From Tubulanus polymorphus (taxonomy: Eukaryota > Nemertea > Palaeonemertea > Tubulaniformes > Tubulanidae), in NCBI RefSeq assembly GCF_964204645.1, contig NC_134027.1, positions 18,216,485-18,280,484 on the forward strand: a DNA stretch of 64,000 bases. Reading direction: 5' to 3'. Both the position numbers and the translations under genes were made by a program. Position 1 is the stretch's first letter. The number at the start of each line of letters is the position of its first letter. Shown piece after piece: positions 42,456 to 53,029 of the stretch. The notes beneath the pieces are model-generated. The model was not told the DNA's origin. It saw only the letters and a program-made list of their open reading frames with translations, and did not search any database.

Positions 42456-43656
42456 TTAATACGTTACACTATTCAATTGAGAATTTACAATATTTAATTG
42501 CGCGTCAGATATAATATAAATATGCATTTTGAAATTTAGGCTTCCTTTTTTCTTTGTCATGAATAATTGTATTCCATCTTTAGTGTTTTTTAATTTTTTT
42601 CCAGAACCATGTAATGAATTATCCTCTGTTGTTCTAAAATCTAACCATAATGCATATTTATTGCCGGTATAATAATCAATTTGATTAATATTACAATTTT
42701 CAGATGATTTTACTTTTTCATTCATAAAATGTTTTCTAATTTCTGGCCACTGATCTATCATTCTCATTCCTTGACAAAATATTTTATTTGCTATTCCTTC
42801 GATAATTATTTCTACTTTTGTTATTTCAGGATTATAATACTTATCAACATTTATTGCGCCATTAGTATATGTTGTTAATATTCTCATTAATTATTTCATC
42901 ATTTGCATTAATAGTTACAGTTTTAAATTTATCAATATAATCATATAATAATGAAAATCCTTGATTGTATTTAGTTTGAATTATACTTGAAATATTTTCA
43001 TCAGTTACTGTATCATATTCTAAACATATATTCGATAATTTATAACTCATATCTTTATTAACGCTAGATATTACAATTTCATTTACAGGAGCAAATGTAA
43101 TTTCGAATATAACGTCTTCTTGAATTGCATATTTATATAAAGGTGCATTATTATTTATCAATTCAAAGTCTAATGGAATTTTATATTTGCTTCCATATAT
43201 ACCTTTTATCAATTTTTCTATAGCATTAGTTAATATTGCATTATGCGCTTCTGATCTTAATTTATTTTGGTTTTCTGATTGGATTCCTTGAAATATCATA
43301 TTATTTCTGTTTTCTTTAGTTAACCATAAATCTTTATAATGCATGAATAAATTATAATCATCTAATGAGAAAACTGTTTCTGGTCCAATCTTTATAGTTA
43401 ATTTTTTAATGAAATATCTTCCAACATTATCAACAACATAATTATTATTATTACCAATTACTTTTATATCGGCTGATAAATAAATACTATTTGGAACATA
43501 AAAAGTATTTTGTGTTAATCGAGGGATTCTAACATATAAAGTTTCATCGGGATTAATATTAGAAGGGTTATGAGTAATTATATGATGTGATCTTTCTGCT
43601 TTAATAACATTAGATATTCTATGATTCTTAGAAGGATTGATATAACTCCCACTCAT
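42456..43656 (-). pseudogene. MCP: Major capsid protein (hexon-like), broken by a small deletion
   Basis: N-terminal 264 codons (43,656 down to 42,862) include SGSYINPSK, TLYVRIPRLTQNTFYVP, FSLDDYNLFMHYKDLWLT, LDFELINNNAPLYKYAIQED and ICLEYDTV. The C-terminal 140 codons include KVEIIIEGIANK, YALWLDFRTTEDNSLHGSG and YIISDAQLNIVNSQ. The two parts are in different frames because about 50 bases present in Pol-1 (7,215-7,275) are missing at about 42,880. LHGSG and SDAQLNI resemble the ends of Polinton double-jelly-roll capsid proteins. The ATG directly follows the stop of the upstream gene, as TAA-ATG. Confidence 0.75.
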
Positions 43657-45099
43657 TTATTTAACAAAAAAATTAATTAAAATAATTGCACTTACAACTG
43701 TAATTAAAAATAAAATAATATGTTCAGCAGCAAAGTTAATAATGTTTCCTGCAGATTTCAGTATAAAACCAACAATTGATGCAATAATTCCTGTTAATGC
43801 TGCAGCAGATTTTTTAGATAGTTCCCATAAATATTTTGCTAATTTCTTTAAACCATCCTTAACTCTATCTTGTATTGAATTATTATCATTCGGGGGTTTA
43901 TCCGGTTTATTGGGAGTAGGAGTAGATTTCAAAGCATTTGATATTGCTAAACCAATTGTTGTAAATAACATAGTTACAGCTGTTAGAATTGAAAGAATTG
44001 TTATTCCTTCAAACTTAAATAATAATTTTATTCTATCTTTTAGTGATATGTCAGAATTTGGTTTTAGTATTAACTCTTTAACAACAACTTTTAATCTATT
44101 AATACAATAATCATATGATTTTAACAATAATTTCATTTTTTCTTTCTGAAATTCTATGTTATATTCTAAATCATCAATTTCTTTTTCTAAATATGCATTT
44201 CTTTTTTTAAATTCAATTTCTTCAATAACTTTAAATTCTCTATCTAATTTTAATTGTTCTAATTCTTTTCTGGTGTCAAATAATTTATTTTCTAAAGGTT
44301 TAATTTTATTATATCTAATATGTTTTTCGCGCGCAATTTTATCGGCTTCATCTCGTATACTTATTATTTCTCTAATTGTTTTTTTAGAAAACATACTTAA
44401 AGCTTCTATTTCTTGATCTGTTGAATCAAGTAATCCCTTCGGTAAAAGTTTTTCAGTTTGAACTTCAGTGTTTGATTTAAGTTTACTAGTTTTGGAAGTT
44501 TTATTCTGTTCAGAAGTTGTTTCTGTTTCTGGATTATCTTTGATTGTTTCAAATAATTTATTAATTCTTTGTTTAATTACTTTTTCATTTTTACCAATTA
44601 ATTCTTGTGTTACATCTTCTGGTTCACTACTATTTCTTATTCTATTAATTTTAGATAGGTCTAACCTAAGCGAAGTTGATTTTGCTAATATTTTGTCTTG
44701 AATTTTATAAGAGATGTTAATATAATAATCATCTTTCAATTTATAATAATATTCACCATCTAAAAACTTTAATTCTTTTACTAAAAGTCTGGCGCCTCTA
44801 TCATTTATATTATATCCAGAATCTTTAAATACACGTTGAAAATCATACATAAATTCATAATTTTCTATATTTTCTCTTTCTAAATCTGGATTTAAATTTT
44901 CAGTAGGTATTCTCGATCTAGTTCTTCTATCATATTTCTCTGTTGATGGGACTTTAGAACCACTATCTGCTAAATTAGAATTATATGTTGTATCATTATC
45001 AATATTAGTATCAGCAGTCATATAATCATCATCGTTAGTATTGGCATCATTATTATTTCCCATGTTTTCCATTTCATAATCTTCTCCACCTTCTGCCAT
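43657..45099 (-). CDS. 480-residue coiled-coil protein with C-terminal membrane segments
   Basis: Intact. Residues 1-60 are acidic and Asn-rich. A conserved middle has YDFQRVFKDSGYNINDRGAR and LVKELKFLDGEYYYKLKDDY. A charged coiled coil follows (about residues 255-335). A hydrophobic stretch, TILSILTAVTMLFTTIGLAI, then a linker rich in Pro (KSTPTPNKPDKPP), a basic amphipathic segment (VKDGLKKLAKYLWELSKK), and two further hydrophobic helices, the last FLITVVSAIILINFF. A membrane-active or core virion protein is a reasonable guess from composition; such tails are common in Polinton proteins. The stop abuts the capsid ATG. Confidence 0.7.
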   Translation of the reverse strand: MAEGGEDYEMENMGNNNDANTNDDDYMTADTNIDNDTTYNSNLADSGSKVPSTEKYDRRTRSRIPTENLNPDLERENIENYEFMYDFQRVFKDSGYNINDRGARLLVKELKFLDGEYYYKLKDDYYINISYKIQDKILAKSTSLRLDLSKINRIRNSSEPEDVTQELIGKNEKVIKQRINKLFETIKDNPETETTSEQNKTSKTSKLKSNTEVQTEKLLPKGLLDSTDQEIEALSMFSKKTIREIISIRDEADKIAREKHIRYNKIKPLENKLFDTRKELEQLKLDREFKVIEEIEFKKRNAYLEKEIDDLEYNIEFQKEKMKLLLKSYDYCINRLKVVVKELILKPNSDISLKDRIKLLFKFEGITILSILTAVTMLFTTIGLAISNALKSTPTPNKPDKPPNDNNSIQDRVKDGLKKLAKYLWELSKKSAAALTGIIASIVGFILKSAGNIINFAAEHIILFLITVVSAIILINFFVK

Positions 45100-45122
45100 T
45101 TACATAATAAAAAAATTAAAAT

Positions 45123-46415
45123 TTAAAATATAATATTCCTCCTATTACAAATTCCTATACAAGTTATAGCTAATTTAGTATTTTCATGGGATTTATTATC
45201 ATCATTTAGTTTAATTATTTCATGTTGAATAATATCAGTTTTAATATTTTCTGATGTATTATAATCCGGTTTAGAATCATTATTTAATTTAATATTCATA
45301 GTTTTAGTTTCTGTTGATTGAATATGTTTTTTATTTTTTTCACCTTCCATTAATTTTGGAGCAGTAATAATCTTTTTATTTATATCATTCAATCCAAATG
45401 AATTATTTATTGTTGCAGTTTTAATTAGATTATTATAACCAATTATATTTCCCATCTTTAATACTAAATCATTAGAAATAATAAATAGATTAGGGCCTAT
45501 ACAATGATTTAATCTAATATGTGATTTATCTAAATAATTTTTATATCTTACAATGTTTTCCGGAATCGATCTATTTTTATCATTATGAATTGAATCTTCA
45601 AATAATGCTTTGAATTGTTTCTGCGCATCGAATGAAGTGTTATCATTTCCAACTATTGGGGCTCTTGTTTCAACTTGCGCACCTAAAATACATATCAAAT
45701 AAGTTCTAATAGATTGATTTATTCTTTGTATACCTGATTTTGTAAAACCTTCACCATTTTCTAAAATGAAATTAACCCAACCATTATTATTATCAATTTT
45801 ATAATTATGATTAGCTCCAATTCTATGCATATAATCAATTCTTTTTATTTCATACTCTTCACCAACACCTTGCAATTTACCATGCGCTCTAAAATCGGAA
45901 TTAATATTTATATTAAATTCATTACATATTTTATAAAACTTAGATAGATTAATATTATTATCCAATTCTTTAAAATATTTAGACCCGGGTAAAGGACATT
46001 CTAATTCATTTAATATTATTCTGATTTGAAAATATGTGTGAAATCTAAATATTGTGTGAATTAATTTTAAATCAGAATACTTCAAATTTTTATCTAAGTT
46101 ATTTAAATGATCATTCCAACTTATTCCACATCCTGTTGTTGCACAATAAACAGCAAAATTTAATTGATTCTGCCAATATTTCATATTAGATTTTACTTTA
46201 TATATATGGTATTCATCTCGAGTAAAAGTAACTTCATATGTATTAAATATATTTTCCATTTTAGAAATAAAAAACTGTGATTCAGTAACATAAATTTCTA
46301 AATTAGTTAATGAATTTAAAACTACATTTTTATATGTAATATTTTTTTTAAAATCTATTGCAGGAATATTATATTTAATTGATTTATTATATTGGAAAGC
46401 TTTTAGAAACCCCAT
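45123..46415 (-). CDS. 430-residue conserved Polinton protein, membrane tail lost
   Basis: Open from MGFLKAFQYNKSIKYNIPA. Conserved blocks: MKYWQNQLNFAVYCATTGCG, FRFHTYFQIRIILNELECP, FRAHGKLQGVGEEYEIKRID, SIRTYLICILGAQVETRAP and LDKSHIRLNHCIGPNLFII. The last residues (LAITCIGICNRRNIIF) deviate from Pol-1 (LAITCIGIVVGGIIYFNFY) because of a one-base insertion, which removes the terminal membrane segment. No enzyme motif recognised. By position among virion genes and its size it may be structural; I cannot name it. Confidence 0.6.
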   Translation of the reverse strand: MGFLKAFQYNKSIKYNIPAIDFKKNITYKNVVLNSLTNLEIYVTESQFFISKMENIFNTYEVTFTRDEYHIYKVKSNMKYWQNQLNFAVYCATTGCGISWNDHLNNLDKNLKYSDLKLIHTIFRFHTYFQIRIILNELECPLPGSKYFKELDNNINLSKFYKICNEFNININSDFRAHGKLQGVGEEYEIKRIDYMHRIGANHNYKIDNNNGWVNFILENGEGFTKSGIQRINQSIRTYLICILGAQVETRAPIVGNDNTSFDAQKQFKALFEDSIHNDKNRSIPENIVRYKNYLDKSHIRLNHCIGPNLFIISNDLVLKMGNIIGYNNLIKTATINNSFGLNDINKKIITAPKLMEGEKNKKHIQSTETKTMNIKLNNDSKPDYNTSENIKTDIIQHEIIKLNDDNKSHENTKLAITCIGICNRRNIIF

Positions 46416-46440
46416 TTATATAATTAAAAAATTGATAATT
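46416..46440 (-). promoter_or_regulatory. Promoter-like block, T-run class (example)
   Basis: AATTTTTTAATTATATAAATG leads straight into the ATG at 46,415. Equivalent AATTTTTT(N)5-7TAAATG strings precede genes starting at 43,656; 45,099; 46,858; 47,487 and 47,829, and in other copies at 8,104; 15,362 and 62,251. Those genes are virion or membrane proteins. Confidence 0.55.
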
Positions 46441-46539
46441 TATTAATTCTTTTTATAATTTATCCTGTTCTTCAACTCTTATATGACCATTTAAATTTAT
46501 TATATAATTTGATGTATTTTTTAATTCATTAATTTCTTT

Positions 46540-46858
46540 TATATTAGATTTAATTTTTTCTTTATTACTTTTAAAGTTTAATTTTGAACTTATACCAGTT
46601 AAAACACTTGAACTCAACCCTTGCACACCAATTGATATAGCTAAAGGTGTTAATGGACTGAATATTGCTAAAAATGTTATTACAGAACTAATTGTAACTG
46701 AACCACTGAAAATAAAATATACATAATTTTACTTTTTAAATATTTTTTCTTTTTTATCTTTAAGTCACTTTCAAATTCTAATATTAGTTTTTCTAAATAT
46801 GTTTTTGATTTAGTTTTATTTATATCATGAGGAATAATATCAATATTATCATCCATTT
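46540..46858 (-). pseudogene. Two-pass membrane protein, frameshifted
   Basis: Homologue of 15,048-15,362. Starts MDDNIDIIPHDINKTK in TAAATG. A one-base deletion around codon 47 (KSKIMYILF) shifts the frame. The membrane segments remain readable in the other frame, and a further Lys-rich tail follows. Confidence 0.65.
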
Positions 46859-46874
46859 ATTTAGCAAAAAATTA

Positions 46875-47297
46875 CTAATTAGTAAACTTATACGCTACAA
46901 ATATAACAATAACAGTTCCGCCTAAAATCCAAATTGTTTCATATTTCTTCTGTTTATTACTTGGGGTATAATAATCTGATATTGTAGGTTTATGTAGATG
47001 TAATTTTTCTTTATTGGTTACCGCGTTATATAAACTCATTGCATCATCAACTGATTGAAAATCTCTATGTGAAATCTTCTGATCATATAATTCCTTGTTA
47101 ATATAATCCATATAGTTTTGCCTCTTTTCTCTGTATTCTTCTGCTGCTTTATTGTATTTCTCTAATGCTAAGTTATGTCTTTTTTGTTCTGTTAATGATC
47201 CATTTTTATCAATATGCTTAAATAAATAACCACCACCAGTAAATGCTAAAGCGTTAACAATTGCTGATCCTATAATAGTTATAATTGCAGAAGCCAT
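46875..47297 (-). CDS. 140-residue conserved Polinton protein with terminal membrane segments
   Basis: Intact. The N-terminal hydrophobic stretch (ASAIITIIGSAIVNALAFTG) is followed by a helical charged domain (KRHNLALEKYNKAAEEYREK, then NYMDYINKELYDQKISHRDF) and a C-terminal membrane segment (IWILGGTVIVIFVAYKF). The RH(D/N)LALEK...DYIN pattern recurs in Polintons of many animals, to my knowledge without assigned function. Homologue in Pol-5 at 62,251-62,610. Confidence 0.7.
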   Translation of the reverse strand: MASAIITIIGSAIVNALAFTGGGYLFKHIDKNGSLTEQKRHNLALEKYNKAAEEYREKRQNYMDYINKELYDQKISHRDFQSVDDAMSLYNAVTNKEKLHLHKPTISDYYTPSNKQKKYETIWILGGTVIVIFVAYKFTN

Positions 47298-47370
47298 TTA
47301 TTTAGTAAAATAATTACACATTTATATGGGGGGAATATATTTTTGTTTTTCTAAATAATCAATAGTTAAA

Positions 47371-47487
47371 TTAGATTACACTTCCCATTTTAAATACTTT
47401 TTTTAATACCATTGAATAACCAACAGTTCCAACTGATAGTAATGCTCCATTATATAATCCAGTTATTATCCACTTATTATCACTCAT
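47371..47487 (-). pseudogene. Short membrane protein, internally deleted
   Basis: 38 codons, MSDNKWIITGLYNGALLSVG, with a hydrophobic middle (NGALLSVGTVGYSMV). Compared with Pol-5 (62,040-62,226), a deletion after GSV fuses distant parts; the LEKQKYIPPI end is still visible downstream in another frame. The ATG abuts the stop of the upstream gene (TAA-ATG). Confidence 0.55.
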
Positions 47488-47829
47488 TTATTTATCAAAA
47501 AAATTACTATCTTCAAAATATTTAGTTAACTTATTTATGATTATTTCAACATTTATTTCATTACTACTTTTATGATTATCATATATTTTGATTAATTTGT
47601 TTTTAATATCATCAATAATTCCATCTTCATTGAATTCATAATATTCTAAAGGTGATTTAATTAAATCAATAACTTTTTTTATATTATAATTTTCTTTTTT
47701 AATCATTGATGCATTGTTAAATGATTTAATTTTTATATCAGTAATTACATCATTTCGTTTAATTCTCATTTCTTTACCATGTTTAAAATCAAACCCAAAA
47801 CATATACTCGGCCCAACAGTTATATTCAT
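47488..47829 (-). CDS. 113-residue Polinton protein of unknown function
   Basis: Intact, MNITVGPSICFGFDFKHGKE at the start. The rest is helical and charged (MIKKENYNIKKVIDLIKSPL, then IDDIKNKLIKIYDNHKSSNE). Start in TATAAATG after AATTTTTTCAC. A 5'-truncated homologue opens Pol-5 at 61,739. Confidence 0.6.
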   Translation of the reverse strand: MNITVGPSICFGFDFKHGKEMRIKRNDVITDIKIKSFNNASMIKKENYNIKKVIDLIKSPLEYYEFNEDGIIDDIKNKLIKIYDNHKSSNEINVEIIINKLTKYFEDSNFFDK

Positions 47830-47854
47830 TTATATAGTGAAAAAATTACTCTCT

Positions 47855-48587
47855 TCATCTTATAACTAATTCATAAATTACAGGGAAATTATTTAAATCA
47901 ATTAAGTATCCATTATGATTTCTAATTTCTAATCTAAAATTATTAAAACGAGGAATGCATGGTTTGAAATCACATTCTGTTAAATTATGATTTATTTGCG
48001 TTCCAAATTCTTTAACATTCTTCAATGGTAAAATGTTTAGTAAACCAGAATTACAAGTTATATCTTTAGTTGCTTCGAATGTTTTTGTAGGATCGATTAA
48101 ATTGCAATAAATATAAAAGTGTGTAAAAGGCATTATATTTGGTGTAGCATCAGCATTGCGTATCCTTACATCTGGGGTTATTCCTAAAATTTTAGCTAGA
48201 AATTGATGTTGATCTTCATTACCTAATTTTATTCTTATTTTATCGGAGCTATCACTTTTAATCAGTCTTAATCCAAATCCAGCAGATGCACCCATTTTCA
48301 ACCGAGCTCTTCTATTAATTTCCTGCGCTAATGTATCTAAATTATATAATCCTGGTTTAAGATAAAGATGAAACCATTTACTTTTATTTCTATCATGAAT
48401 TAAAAAGACTATGTTCAATAGTTTTATCCGATACATTGTAAAAAGAATTACATAAACTTATATTAACTAATTTGAAATCTACACAATTCTTTAATTCTCT
48501 ATCTAATTGAACTAGTAAATTATGAGATTTATAATTTGTAAGTTTTCTAGAATCTACAAATATTCTGTATTCTTTTAATTCTACCAT
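47855..48587 (-). pseudogene. Penton-like minor capsid protein, one frameshift
   Basis: The N-terminal part (48,587 down to about 48,396) starts MVELKEYRIFVDSRKLT. The C-terminal part (48,436 to 47,855) contains LYLKPGLYNLDTLAQEIN, then LAKILGI, then HFYIYCNLIDPTK and LLNILPL, and ends FPVIYELVIR. The PG.Y....L...IN, IYC.LID and LL...PL series is what Polinton penton-like single-jelly-roll proteins show. The total of about 240 residues is the usual size. A frameshift near 48,400-48,430 breaks it. Confidence 0.75.
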
Positions 48588-48641
48588 TTATTTTACATAT
48601 TTTCTTATTCGAAATCTATTTCATGGTGCCCTTTTTCATTC

Positions 48642-48959
48642 TTACCTTTGTATACAAAAATAGAAATCACCAGAACATAATTCTTCTAAGTCTTCACTTG
48701 ATAATCTATGAAATCTATCCGGTAAATATGTTCTGAATTTATATTTATTTCCTTTTAATCCTTCATATTCTAAGTGTATAACTAATTTATCTCCATATTT
48801 GTTAGTAACTGTGTCAATATGTGTAATTAGATATTTCTTATGGATTATTAATTCTTTTAACTTCTTAAATTTATAATCTACTGATTTGACATTTGAAGTA
48901 TCTTTTATTCTATCTAGAAATGATTTGTTGTTCTCACTGTGCGCTTGTTTACTCTCCAT
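48642..48959 (-). CDS. Small conserved protein upstream of the capsid block, possibly OB-fold
   Basis: 105 residues, beginning MESKQAHSENNKSFLDRI. The C-terminal half (KKYLITHIDTVTNKYGDKLV, then IHLEYEGLKG and FRTYLPDRFHRLSSEDLEEL) alternates like a small beta barrel, and a single-stranded-DNA-binding role is possible but unproven. Compared with Pol-4, a small shift near 48,650 changes the last residues. The start is preceded by AAAAATATGTATTATAAATG, the same block as before the HNH gene. Confidence 0.55.
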   Translation of the reverse strand: MESKQAHSENNKSFLDRIKDTSNVKSVDYKFKKLKELIIHKKYLITHIDTVTNKYGDKLVIHLEYEGLKGNKYKFRTYLPDRFHRLSSEDLEELCSGDFYFCIQR

Positions 48960-48985
48960 TTATAATACATATTTTTATTAAAATT
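48960..48985 (-). promoter_or_regulatory. Promoter-like block, AATATGTA class
   Basis: On the minus strand AATAAAAATATGTATTATAA directly precedes ATG at 48,959. The same block precedes the Pol-1 HNH gene (2,990-3,010) and the Pol-4 homologue (56,876-56,900). A related AAAATATGTAAAATAA precedes the penton-like gene at 48,587. Promoter function is inference from repetition. Confidence 0.5.
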
Positions 48986-48988
48986 TGA

Positions 48989-51900
48989 TTAACACGTTAG
49001 AATTCTTTTCATTATCTCGTTCTCTTTTGTTTCTTCTCTTTTAAATTTTAAGTATTCATCTAAATTACAACCTAAAGCAACTGTATGAATTCCATCATCT
49101 AAAATATATCTTTTATCATCAAATGGGTTTAGACTTATCTTTTCAATTAATTCAATAAACATTTCATGATCTTCAGATCTTAAACATCTCATCTTATGTT
49201 TTCTAACTTCTTCATTGAATATACAATTGTAATGTAATCTTTGAAATGGATATTCTTTTCTACTACACTTTTGGTTATTCCTTTTAACTTTTTAGCTTCA
49301 TGTTCTTTAGTTTTATATGAATACATTTGAGATCTAATACCGATGAACTCAATCATTTCTTCACCACCTAATTCATCTTTGAATTTACCGGGAACTTTTT
49401 TATTATCATTGCTAAATAATTCATGATCTTTAGGATAATTACTAAAATCAAAATGATGTTTTAATGTTTTTAAATCATCAGTTATGTTATCAGTTTTTAT
49501 CTTTAATATGTAAGAATCTGTATCAAAGTATAGAATTTCTATATGTTTTTCTCCAAAAAGTGGTTGTAATACATTATAATAGAATTCATACATTAGTAAT
49601 TTTGATAATTCTAAAACTAAAGCGCCAACATAGATTGGTTTATTAAATTTCATTGATGTTCTTCTCATCTTAACTGCAGCTAAATTTTCTTCAAATATTC
49701 TGTTACCAATGAACTTAGGATATGTTTGTAAATGTATAATTCTTTTACCATTACTAACTAACTCAATATCATTTCTATTTCTAATATTTTCACAAGTCTT
49801 ACCGTAGAATGCATTATTCATTAACTTGAAGAAATCTTTTTCGAAATCAGTTTTAGCTTCAGTTCTCTGTTTGGTGTTAAAATCTATATATTTTTCTAAC
49901 CACTTAGATTGACTAAATGAAATATATCTATGTACTTTTTTTAGAACCATTCCTTGATTCAAATAAAACTTTAACATTCTATAATGTACTACATAATTAT
50001 ATTTATCTTCTTGAGTTACCATTAACTTTTCTGTATGAATATGATTTTCGGGTTTAATTCTTTTTTGATAATTTGATAATTCTTCATGAGTTACAGTTTT
50101 ATGTTCGGGACAGTATGCTAGATTTCTAGATTTAAATTTAATATGTTCAGGATATTCTAAATCTACAACAAAGAACTAACCAGTATCTGAATCATCTGCA
50201 ATATCTAGAATTCTTTTCTTCCAATAAAATTTATCATTATTTTCATTCTGTAAAACTTCAGTTAATTCAGATACTCCATAAGGTTGTGGTTCCATCATTG
50301 CCCAACCATACAAATTATTTGCATCTATATATAATAACTTATATCCAGGGTTATCGTTTACATTGAAATATCTACCTAATACACCTGAAACTCCTCCTCT
50401 TATAGATTTTTCAAATAATAATAATTGATCTATATTTGTTAACAAATCCATTTTTATATCTGTAAATTTTAATCCACAATCCCATGTTAAACCTGGTGAT
50501 GAATAACAATGACAAGGATCAATATTGAAATATTTTAGGTTTACATCTCTAAACCTTTCGAATATATCCGATAATAATAATACATCTGATTTTAAATATA
50601 AATCTACTAATTGCCCATGATTTTCTATTTTGAAATGATTCCAAATATTCAATGTTCTATTATATACTTCATCTCTAACATATTCATGTTTTAATTCATC
50701 ATAGAATTGTTCTTTCAATAATTCAGTTATGTTAAAATCATTATGATTTTTACAGAAAGAATATGGAATTGCTCCTTTATATCTCATTAATTGAAAATCA
50801 TCATTATTTGGATAGTGTTGTTTTAATATTTTTAATTCATCATCCACTAATGATTTTGATAAGTTATCTAATGAACTATTTAAAAATCTATATGAATCTA
50901 TAAATCTTAGGCAACCAAATTGGAATGAAATATAATTCTCAGATGTTTTAGCTAACATTCTAAATTTATAAGTTGGTATTTTATCTTTTGATCTATTTGA
51001 ATTTAATCTTTCTATTTCATTATTAATTTCTTCTATTTTATGACATAACTGTTTGATGAATAAATGTGCATCATATCCTGATAGATTATGAAATATAACT
51101 TGTAACAAAATTAATTTTCTTAGCTTGTAAGTTACAATTCTCATGCGCGGCGCCTCTAAACTTTCCATTCAAATGATCATGGTCTCTTACTTTTTTATCG
51201 TTATAATTAAATATCTTTTCACAATAATAACATTTATCTGCAAACTCAAATGCTTCTTTATCTTCTTCTGTCATTATAATTTCTATATTTGTATTCAATA
51301 ATTTACTAAATCTTATTTCATATTCAATTAATAAGTCACAAAAATGATTGATAACATTTTCATTTCTATAATCATAATATTCACTTTCAATTAGTTCTGG
51401 GTAATCAGATTTTATATATAACCCGAAAGCTGCGGCTGATTGATGAATCTTTTTAATTGTATTTGTTATTGGCGGTTCATCTGAAAAATCATTTTCATTA
51501 GAATTTAATTTCTTTCCTTTATAATATATTTCTTTTCTATCTTGATCAGTTAATTCTTTATTTAATGATTCAAAATCTCCATATATTACAAATGGTACTT
51601 TATTTTTGTAATCATATTTTTTTAATTCTATTATTTTATCCTTTTCATTTGGTAAAACTAATTTACAATAATCATGATTTTCACATAATTGTTTATGATT
51701 TAATAATGTACTTTCATTACTGAATTTATGTAAACATTTTCTACATAGATATATTTTATTATGGTGATCACTTTCTGTTCTAAAGAATAAATCTATTTGT
51801 TTAATCCACATATAATGATTCTCATAATATAATATCTATAACATCATTTGAATCATAATCTTTTGATAGATATAAAGGTTCTAATGTATAATGTTTTATG

Positions 51901-53016
51901 TTGTTACCTTTTGTATTTGGTAATTTGATTAAATCAAATACATTTATCTTTATATTATTATCTCTTTCTATTTTTGGGATGTTTTTAATTATAACAGGAT
52001 ACTTATCTATCTTATAATTATTTTCAAATGGTTTATAATGAGTTAATCTACAAATATTATAAGTTGCAGGATGTAAACAACTTATTATAGCCCATAGAAA
52101 ACATTTATCATCAGAATTTTGTACATTTATAACAGCATTAGTTTTAAATGGTAGTTTAATATAACAATAATTCAATATCTGGTTCTTTATAATATGATAC
52201 ATTATTTTCATCAATTGGTTTTGATTTAGTTAACTTATTATATTTTGTGTTATAAACATGTAAAGTCATAAATATTATTTCATCAAATATTAACCAGATC
52301 CTTCAAAATATTTCTCTTCTATTTTAGTTTTTACTTCATTATAACATTTATCTAATTTATCATCTATATGTTGTTTAGATATAATATGTTGTGAATGAGA
52401 ATTTATATTATATATTGGTATATCTTCAGATTTTGTGAATTTAACTTTTGATGAAATACTTATTTTAGGATATTCAACATCAGTTATTATTTTTATTATT
52501 TCTTTCATATTTTCTAAATGTTTTTTTATTTTCTTCTAATGTTTTTCCTTTATGAAATTTAAACTCGATAGCTGCTGGGCCAATATCACTTTTAAATGCT
52601 TCGGTTATCTCTATATCTTTTTTATTATCAAATGAATTAATATATTTTCTTACATATTCCATGTATGGTCTTTTATTGTTTAATTTATTTTTTATGCTTT
52701 TAATTGTCTTCTGTTTCTTATCATTATCTTTATCAAAATAATCTTAACCTAAAATATCATTATTCTTATTTCTAATATGACTTTTAGATTTTAAATGTTC
52801 TTTATAATATCTTTTATCACTGAATGATTGATTACATGTATCACATTTGTATGTTTCTTTTTCATTCTTTAATTCATCTAATTTAGTTTCTAATATATCA
52901 TCTTTATATTCTAGTTTCAATTTATTCTCTAAATGTGTTTTAGTTTTATTGTGTCTTGCTTTTTTGGATTTATCTATATTGATATTACATGTTGGGCAGT
53001 ACTTATTTGCTTCCAT
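48989..53016 (-). pseudogene. polB: Polinton family B DNA polymerase with N-terminal zinc fingers, interrupted
   Basis: Reads in pieces from 53,016. Two C2H2 fingers (YCPTCNINIDKSKKARHNKT..H and YKCDTCNQSFSDKRYYKEHL..H), then a stop. Then come KFHKGKTLEENKKTFRKYE, a CFLWAIISCLHP segment near 52,090, another finger (YLCRKCLHKF), exonuclease I YGDFESL, RDHDHLNGKFRGAAH, HNLSGYDAHLF, LYLKSDVLLLSDIF, DANNLYGWAMM, KLMNNAFYGK and YFDTDSYIL with the catalytic serine position intact. Breaks include a TAC-to-TAG stop at about 50,174-50,176 and frameshifts near 51,100, 51,815 and 52,480. About 1,300 codons in total, long for the family because of the finger region. Confidence 0.9.
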
Positions 53017-53029
53017 TTTAATACTAATT

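Noticed and set aside
43742-44110. Plus-strand ORFs opposite the 480-residue gene
   Set aside because: They are antisense shadows of a conserved minus-strand coding region (also the frames at 44,156 and 44,468).
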